The translations under genes were made by a program, and so were the position numbers. Below the pieces are notes generated by a model. The model had not been told where the DNA came from and did no database searches. It saw only the letters and a list, made by a program, of their open reading frames with translations. A DNA stretch of 64,000 bases from Liquidambar formosana. Its lineage: Eukaryota; Streptophyta; Magnoliopsida; Saxifragales; Altingiaceae. Numbering within the stretch: the stretch's first letter is position 1; every line of letters begins with the position of its first letter. Below, piece after piece: positions 57,409-64,000 of the stretch. Location of the stretch: positions 16,571,043 through 16,635,042 of the forward strand of contig CM077822.1 of NCBI GenBank assembly GCA_039720395.1, read 5' to 3'.

Positions 57409-57600
57409 TGTTAATGATCGTGTCCTAGTGGAACCATCGGAATTTGTACCTGGGAAAGGTTTCAGGTTTGAGTCTTGAGCCCTCTGTTGGGATTAGTTTT
57501 TGGGAGGTAGGGGCCTTATCCTATGGAATAGGCCAATAGGGCATATTGTTGTATTAATGGATTTTTTTTCCTTTACCAAAAAAAAAAAAAAAAAAAAATT
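57409..57600 (+). mobile_element. tRNA-derived SINE (W copy 2)
   Basis: A box TGTCCTAGTGG (57421-57431) and B box GGTTTGAGTCT (57465-57475) are followed by GAGCC, a body ending TTGTTGTATTAATGG, and a T run then an A run at 57576-57597. The order fits an Au-like plant SINE. Confidence 0.7.
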
Positions 57601-57849
57601 TGAAAAATAGAACGTATGTTTAATGTTATGATGAGTTATTTGAATCTTATTTTCACAGTTACCCCCACAAACTTTATATTGCACAAATAACACATTTAAT
57701 TATTAAATTGCAACACTTTGACCCCTTCTACAAATTTAATGTATATTTTCATTACATGCTTACATATTATGTTAAGAGATGAAACATTCCATGAAAGTCA
57801 AAACTCCTTTTATTTTCTAACTTTTGGTTCTAAGTTTTTTTAACAACTA

Positions 57850-58112
57850 CTCCCTCCGTTTTATAATAAGTATCCTATTTTTTTTTTTTTTGGGATATTT
57901 CAAAATAAGTGTCCCATTTCAAAAGTCAATCGACCTTTTTGACTAATTTCCTAAAATACCCTTAAAAAGGTTTCTTTCTTTTTCTAACGTTTTACAAACT
58001 TGAGGGCAAAATTGAAATTTCAAAATATATGCATTGATGTGAAAACATTTAAAAGGGTCTCATTAAAAAGTGTGTTTTTTCAAAGTGGACACTTATTATG
58101 TAACGGAGGGAG
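57850..58112. mobile_element. Stowaway MITE
   Basis: CTCCCTCCGTTTTATAATAAGT and its inverse ACTTATTATGTAACGGAGGGAG are flanked by TA on both sides (57848-57849, 58113-58114). It is 263 bp long. Gaps 57601-57849 and 58113-59622 are AT-rich with T and A runs; no gene is recognised there. Confidence 0.9.
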
Positions 58113-59990
58113 TATAATTTTGGTCATTCCCAAAATCGTTTTTTCTTCCAAAAATTTAACCGTCCCATAAAAGGTAAAGTCGAAACGTCTTTTGTTTTCC
58201 AATTTGTAGCCTTAAGTTTTTTTAGGATAAACACTCTGCCCCTAGACTATAGGTGGAAAAACTTCATGGTGATATGTATGGAACAGAAAAAGAAGTGGAG
58301 AGAGAGAAGTGACGATGGAGGAAGCAAACTCAAGAGATAGTCATGAAGTAGAGGGTTGGAATGGGCAGTATATCAAGCGTATTAATAAGGATGGTAAACT
58401 GTTGCTTCAATTATTTATTTATTTAATATTTTATAAGGTTGCTTCGAATTCAAATATAAGCTATTGGAAAAGGATATGGCTTTCTTAACCAATAAAATGT
58501 TGACATGGTTAGCTATTAGTAGCTTTTTTGAGAAGCTAGGAGTATCGACTAGGATTCGGATTTGGTGTAGTTTGCACCTTTGACTGCAGGGTGCAAAATG
58601 GGATAGGTATGGAAAATTGGAAACAAAAGCTGTTTAGATGGTGAGTTTGGACCCCATTTTTGGTTTTGCCCTTTTTCTTTTTCTTTTTTATTTAATTTTT
58701 ATTATTAGAAATAATAATAGTATTTTCTTTTTTTTTTTACTTGGTCGGTTTGGATAAATTTCTATTTCCTTTTTTTTTTTAAATTAAAAATGAAAATTTT
58801 TGATAGTTTTTTATAATGCAAAATTTTTATAGTTATTTTTAAAAGTTAAAATAATAAGAATTTTTTACTACCTCAATTTTTAAAAGTAACTTTCAAAATT
58901 TTTTACACTCAAAACTTTCATTTTTTTTTTTCCCGTAAATGAAAGAATGATACACAGGGTGACCTTGTTTGGTCCACTTTCCTAGGGATCTAATTTCAAA
59001 CATTAATAAATTTTACTGACCAATCATCCTTCATTACCAAATCCGATTTATTCACCTTTTTCCGGCTAATCGTTTCACTCGAAAAACATGTTTCATTTAC
59101 ATTTTCAGAAAAATCACATCGTTTGCTGCGATTTAGAATCCAAGTTCATCAACTGGACTTTGTATATAGTGGGGTCTACATAGGATTTTTTGCAAAGATT
59201 TGATTCATACAAGAATCTTTTAAACTGATTTAGACTCGTCCATCTACTTAATGCTATTTGATTTTTTTAATTAATCAATTAATCGTTGGTGGTTAGAAAA
59301 CAAAAACAAAAAAGAATGTATTTACGCCATATTTTCGGCGAAAGGCCGAACCAAATTTCCTGGAAAAATAGACTTACTAGACAATGATTCTACTATTCTT
59401 GAACCAGTAAGAAAGGGATACTCTGAATAGCATACTAGCCCCTACGAGATGATCCATTTCTGTCGATCTTATCAAGCGTGGTCTAGCTTTGTCATGTAAA
59501 AGCCATGATTGCTAGGAATTACAAAAATCCATTCCTATTTCCTTATTGACCTACCATTGTGGAATTTAGAAAAATATCAATTTTGAAGTTGATTTATTTC
59601 AATAACCAGCTAAAAAATTTTAGGGAAAAATTGGCAATAACCCCATATAGAAAAATGGTTTTAATAATTACTCCATCAAAAGATTTCTTAAACCTTTAGC
59701 CCACATTTGAGTATTCTTATTAACAATAACCCCATATTTTTTATATATAAAAAAATATCATAATTTACCTTTATTTGCTTGTTGGGGCACTCTCTTTTTT
59801 GTTATTAATTAAGAGCATCTCATATGACTAACTTGTTTTCTAATTTTCTAATTTTTAAATGCCTATAACTTACAAGACACAAATCCGTTTTTTATAAAAC
59901 TTGTATTTTTGAAATTTACTTGTCGTGATCTTCGAAACAATATCCACTATGATGAGGTAATTCTTAAAATAAAATTTTAAAAAAAAATTA

Positions 59991-62120
59991 GGGTAAAATG
60001 AAAAAAATAATAATAATAAAAAAATGACCCTCCTATTATTACCCATTTTGTACTTAACCCCCCTTTAATAAAAATAAAAAATTAAAAAAAATAAAAAAAA
60101 ACCCTCCATATTGTCTAAGGTTGACAGTTTGCCCTCTATCGTCCATCTGCCAGTCAGGAAAAGTAACGGAATATCATCACATGACACGCACGTGATGTTG
60201 TTTGTTGACTTTCAAGACAAAAATGCCCTTTGACCTAATGAAATGACATTTTTGCCCTTAATCATGTAATTAATCTAATTTGATTCTCTCTCTTTCTTCA
60301 CTGGCGAACCACACTAGGACATGACTGCCACACCAGGCGTACCAAATCGACCACCAAAAAAAAAAAAAAGAGGAAGGAAAAGGAAAGGAGAGTGAAAGAG
60401 AGGAGAGAGGAAAAAGATCTTCTCCATCCTGATCTATTAATCCCAATGAGATCATCACCCATGGCACACCATTTTTTTCCTGGCAATGAAGCAAAAAAAA
60501 AAAAAAAAAAAGTAGCCACGTCAAAGGCCACAAAGATCAAACCCAATCACACGACACCATATTTAGGTTGGGGTTGGGGTTGGGGTTTGAATTGCAAATC
60601 TACACCAAATGCATATGTTTGCACCCTACCACAAATCCCTCTAGAAAGGGGTTTGTTTATAAGGGTTCGATTCGGTGGTTTGAACTATATTCAAGTTGAT
60701 GCATGTGTTCATCTCCTGTTTATGTGTACACCAGCTGATCAACCACCATTGGTCCTACAAAATAGCCACCTTCGGTGGTATTCTCCATAGCGAACCACGA
60801 TTGACGATAACACCAAAACCCTAGTTCCTTCTCTTCTTCCACCATCGTGACCTAAACCATTGTGCTAGAGCAACCTATTCTTGCTACTGCTAAATAGCCA
60901 CCGTTAGTTCAGATATGCAAAATAACCACTGTGGTGGATAAGACCTCCGCTATCGCGCCATCACCGTCACCTCCTCTACTATCGTGCCGTCACCATCTCA
61001 CCCCTCTACTGTTCAAGAAAAATACCCTCAAACCACCGATGAAACCCTATGTCAATGCTACAACCCTCTGCCTCCTCTCTCAACTATGTTCACTCCATTG
61101 CAGCGGTTATCTTCAGGGCTTTTGCTAGGGGTGCAAATCAGTCCTAGGCCAAAGGTGTTTCTAGACCGAACCAAACTAATTTGAGACCTCAAAATTTGTC
61201 CTGGAACTAAACCGATATAGGCCTTGGACCGATACCGAGGACCAGACCAAATTTTTCAGTTCGGGCCGGTCCGATTCTCGATTTTTTTTTTTTTTTTTTC
61301 ATTTTTGTTTTTGTTTTTGGTAAAAGGTAAGAAATTTATTGAACAAGTATTATTATTCAATGAATAAGTATTATTATTCATTATTGAGCATAATGCATTA
61401 ATATTAACATATAATTTGATATATATGTATATATCCATCTTTTTGGAATTCAGGGAATTCGGTCCGGTTCGGGACTGAAACTCCCTAAACTGTGGTCCGG
61501 ACTGAAATTTTCGGTTTTTGAAAAATTGTCCCGAGAACCGGACCGAACACTGTTTGGACCAGACCGGACAGAATTGCTCGGAACGGTCCGGTCCTCGAAA
61601 TTATCCGAACCATTTTGTACCCCTAGCTTTTGTTTTCTCCTTTGCCTCTGCCACTTCATTTCAGCTGATGTTAGGATTCCTTCATTTCGCCATCCATAGA
61701 GGTCGGCTTAATGGGGTTTCCACGAGGAAGAGAAGGAAGAGGAAAAGAAAAGGAAAAAAATGAATAAAGAGAAAACTGAGAGAGAATAGAAGAGGGAATA
61801 AGAAAAAAACAAATACTGAATTCTTAATTTTCAGTCATCTTCCCAAGCGAATTTTTTGACAGGGACGAAGTGCTTGAAAAAACCCGATTACCAAACGCAC
61901 TATTTCATGTGTAATATATATTTTAAAAACTATTTTTTAATAAATCAGATATTAATATTTTAATCAATTTCGTACAAGGGTAAAAAGCGCTTTTCGCTTC
62001 GATCACCGTTAACTGTGTACCCCCATAAGACAATATAGGAGGTTTTTCGATGGGTTTTTTAATTAAGGGGGGTAAAGTGCAAAACAAGTATTAATAGGAG
62101 GGGTTTTTTGCGTTTTACCC
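59991..62120. mobile_element. Inner Mutator-like element (2130 bp)
   Basis: GGGTAAAATG...CGTTTTACCC termini have arms of ~130 bp (sharing CTCCTATTA(A/T)TAC, AACCCCCCTTAAT and ATATTGTCTTA) and an exact 9 bp duplication AAAAAATTA (59982-59990, 62121-62129). Inside, 60280-61120 is richer in GC and codon-like (e.g. CACCGTCACCTCCTCTAC near 60961), compatible with captured gene pieces as in Pack-MULEs, but no domain is identifiable. It carries a nested hAT element. Confidence 0.85.
61126..61625. mobile_element. Non-autonomous hAT element (500 bp)
   Basis: TAGGGGTGCAAAT...ATTTTGTACCCCTA is flanked by GCTTTTGC and GCTTTTGT (61118-61125, 61626-61633), 7 of 8 identical. GGTCCGGT/GGACCGA motifs fill both subterminal parts. 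It includes a poly(T) run and ATTATTATTCA repeats in the middle. Confidence 0.88.
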
Positions 62121-62769
62121 AAAAAATTATGTTGCCATTTTACTCTTAAAACAGTAATGTGTTACTACTTTGCAAATTATACTATCAAAGAGTAACATGT
62201 TACTGTACTATTTTATCACATATTTTAAAAAAGTAACATGTTATTGTTCTCTACGTAAATTTTTTTTTATATTTTTCTTGGGTGCTAAGAGATTGCAATA
62301 ACATGTTACTCTTCTCTACATAAAAATGTTTTTTTTTTTTTTTTTTAGGTGCAGAGAAGTTGCAAAAGTATACCTGTGGTTTTCATCGAAAGTTTGGGAG
62401 TGGATGAAGATTGGAGGTGGTGAGAATTAGGTTGACTCATTAAGTTTAGTAGTTGTGATTAGAACTTAAAAAAAATCGATTTATTGGTTGATGGAGATGG
62501 AGACACCGTTCGTATGGAGAGAGAGAGAGAGAGATAAGACAAATGATATTTTTGTAAGAGAAGGGTAATTCCATCAGTTTGATGTCAAAAGGGATTATAA
62601 AGTTAATGAATTTGTTTATGGGGCTATTGTTAAAAATCTCTTATAACATGGGGCTATGACCAAAAATCCCAAGATTTTAACTTCTCACAAGTGCAATTCC
62701 TAGCGCAAAATAAATAAATAAATAAAATTGCAATTTACAGTTCCAATCCTCATTTAGCCCTTTCATTTC

Positions 62770-63000
62770 TTTTCCAGTTGTCTTAAACACCCATCCAGCA
62801 AGTCCTCGATCACCATCCCCAATTTGCCTAAAGCTATCCCCAACTCGTCCAATGCCATCCCCCGACCCAAAGCATCCCAACCCTCCAAAACCATCCCCAA
62901 CTCTCTTTTTTAACACCATTTTCTCTATCTCCAACACTGCCAAACCATCCCCAACACAAGCAAAACATCCCCAACCCATTATAAGATCATCCCAAACACC
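62770..63000. repeat. CCATCCCCAA-rich degenerate repeat
   Basis: CATCCCCAA, CATCCCAA and related octamers occur about a dozen times in 230 bp. Frames across it are low complexity and are not accepted as genes. Confidence 0.6.
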
Positions 63001-63001
63001 G

Positions 63002-63003
<2 letters not shown>

Positions 63004-63033
<30 letters not shown>
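63004..63033. repeat. (AT)n microsatellite
   Basis: About 14 AT dinucleotides. A second run lies at 63829-63851, followed by GTATGTATGT. Confidence 0.9.
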
Positions 63034-63036
<3 letters not shown>

Positions 63037-63828
63037 GCGGGTCTTTTAAATAAATAAATAAGATTTTATTTTCTTGACTATTGTCTTCTCCTCAACGATG
63101 GCGGCAAGTCCGACAACGACGGCTGCTCCTCATTTGGGTTTGGACATGGCTCTCCATTTTTTTTTTTCCTTCCTATGCTCAATGCCGACAACCCATTTCA
63201 CTGGTTTTCCAGCGAACTTCCCCCCATTTAATTATTTGGAGGAGGTGACCCGAACACCCCCCAAAAAAAATATAATAAAAAATCAGACCCATGAAGAAGA
63301 GCATTGAGAGGTTGTTGAGCTTTGAGTCTTTGACCTTTCTTGATCAAACCCATGAAGAAGAGCGTGAAGAGCTTTAGATCCGCCGAATATAGAATTTTAA
63401 AAATAAAAAATAAAAATAAAAATAAAAAACAATGAAGAAGAAAATGAGTACGTACACACTTCAGTTCGGAAAAATCAAGCTTTGATCGTCATCGGCCACG
63501 CAAAACAATGGCTGCCGTTGGAGGTCAAGCTTTGATTGTTGTCTTCAGAAGAGAATAGAAAATCAGAGTGAACGAAGAAGATGCCTAATGACAGGAAACC
63601 CATAGCAAGCCATCGAAAAACAAAATGGAGGTCTATAGCAAGAAAACCATAGCATCCATGGCTAAGGGCAGCAAACCCGCTCAACCATGGCAGTAAACCC
63701 AAATAACCATCAAACCCACTCCTCATGAAGAAGATATCGCAGGGGAACATGTCGTCGCCAGAGAAAAGAGGTCACCGAACCTCTAGTTAAACTTGCCAGT
63801 GAAGCCTTCGGACGACGATGGCCTGGTC

Positions 63829-63862
<34 letters not shown>

Positions 63863-64000
63863 TTGCAAGACAAAATACGTACACAGAGAAGAGCCTAGTG
63901 AGGAAATATATCAAGACAAAGACAATTATGGATGGGAATAATAGGATCAAATGTCAAGTTAATATGGAAATGAATCAAGATAGAACATATCAAAAAGGGA
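63034..64000. other. Unassigned terminal stretch
   Basis: It contains mixed-composition DNA with short open frames on both strands (for example 63098-63307 plus and 63475-63750 minus) and (AAAAT)n near 63400-63430. A GATCAAACCCATGAAGAAGAG phrase is partly duplicated near 63285 and 63343. No frame shows a recognisable domain, and splice context is unclear. A gene fragment extending beyond the window cannot be excluded. Confidence 0.4.

Larger units (their letters stand above)
56690..57600. repeat. Segmental repeat W, copy 2
   Basis: Colinear with 33265-33795, with a MITE at 56985-57291 and an intact 60 bp stretch that copy 1 lacks. It ends in a SINE with a poly(A) run. Confidence 0.75.
59623..62670. 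mobile_element. Outer Mutator-like element
   Basis: Left end GGGAAAAATTGGCAATAACCCC and inverted right end GGGATTTTTGGTCATAGCCCC are flanked by AAAATTTTA (59614-59622) and AAGATTTTA (62671-62679), an 8-of-9 match. The net length without the nested element is about 0.9 kb. Its right part contains four GTAACATGTTAC-like palindromes (62150-62310) and a (GA)n tract near 62517-62535. There is no transposase. Confidence 0.8.

Noticed and set aside
60270..60790. Overlapping frames on both strands
   Set aside because: They depend on poly(A/T) runs inside the inner MULE and show no recognised domain. They could be captured fragments, which I list as a possibility only.
62677..62979. Glycine/valine-rich minus-strand frame
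   Set aside because: It is the translation of the degenerate CCATCCCCAA repeat.

Overview
The window looks like repeat-rich nuclear DNA of a flowering plant, probably a eudicot. It is AT-rich, with long gene-free stretches, Ty1-copia and Ty3-gypsy-like LTR elements, hAT, Mutator, Stowaway and Harbinger-type DNA transposons, tRNA-derived SINEs, LINE tails, and two receptor-like kinases of the plant-specific LRK10L (GUB_WAK_bind + Ser/Thr kinase) family. The species cannot be named from the sequence. Only the LRK10L loci look like host protein genes, and both are damaged. Nearly everything else is mobile DNA or its remains. No rRNA gene, functional tRNA gene or CRISPR array was seen.

Layout. 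1-4530: two diverged copies of a 1.2 kb segment (Stowaway half, tRNA-like head, LINE tail), one of them opened by a 579 bp MITE. 5400-14375: segment U, then a 2.4 kb unit R in tandem (R1, R2), then segment V; each R carries an array of ~110 bp units that can each fold into two hairpins. A 1.2 kb foldback MULE sits in R2. 14851-22193: two divergently oriented LRK10L receptor kinases. The minus-strand copy is a clear pseudogene; the plus-strand copy has an intact kinase exon but a stop codon in its ectodomain. 23205-30210: a hAT element with matching 8 bp target duplication and a decayed BED-finger transposase, interrupted by a solo LTR. 30258-33265: MITEs and fragments. 33265-57600: a second copy of W-U-R-V-W, expanded by a 3.0 kb solo LTR and by a 14 kb nested copia locus. 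57850-62670: a Stowaway MITE and a three-level nest (hAT in MULE in MULE). 62671-64000: low-complexity DNA without a recognised gene.

How the parts relate. Comparing the paralogous segments gives empty and filled sites, so many insertions can be ordered. The 14 kb copia locus (37875-51904) contains a non-autonomous Tekay-like LTR element (39652-45369) whose two 2073 bp LTRs differ at only about eight positions by eye, and a 2253 bp solo LTR (47505-49757). Both disrupt a copia element that had already lost gag, protease and integrase.

The most unusual signals are the hairpin-unit arrays inside R, and a recurrent design in four LTRs: a cluster of short palindromes, with LTR-specific or shared motifs, upstream of the likely TATA box or promoter. 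Boundaries of LTR and DNA elements are well supported by terminal motifs plus target-site duplications. Boundaries of segmental duplications are approximate. All comparisons were made by reading, without alignment software.
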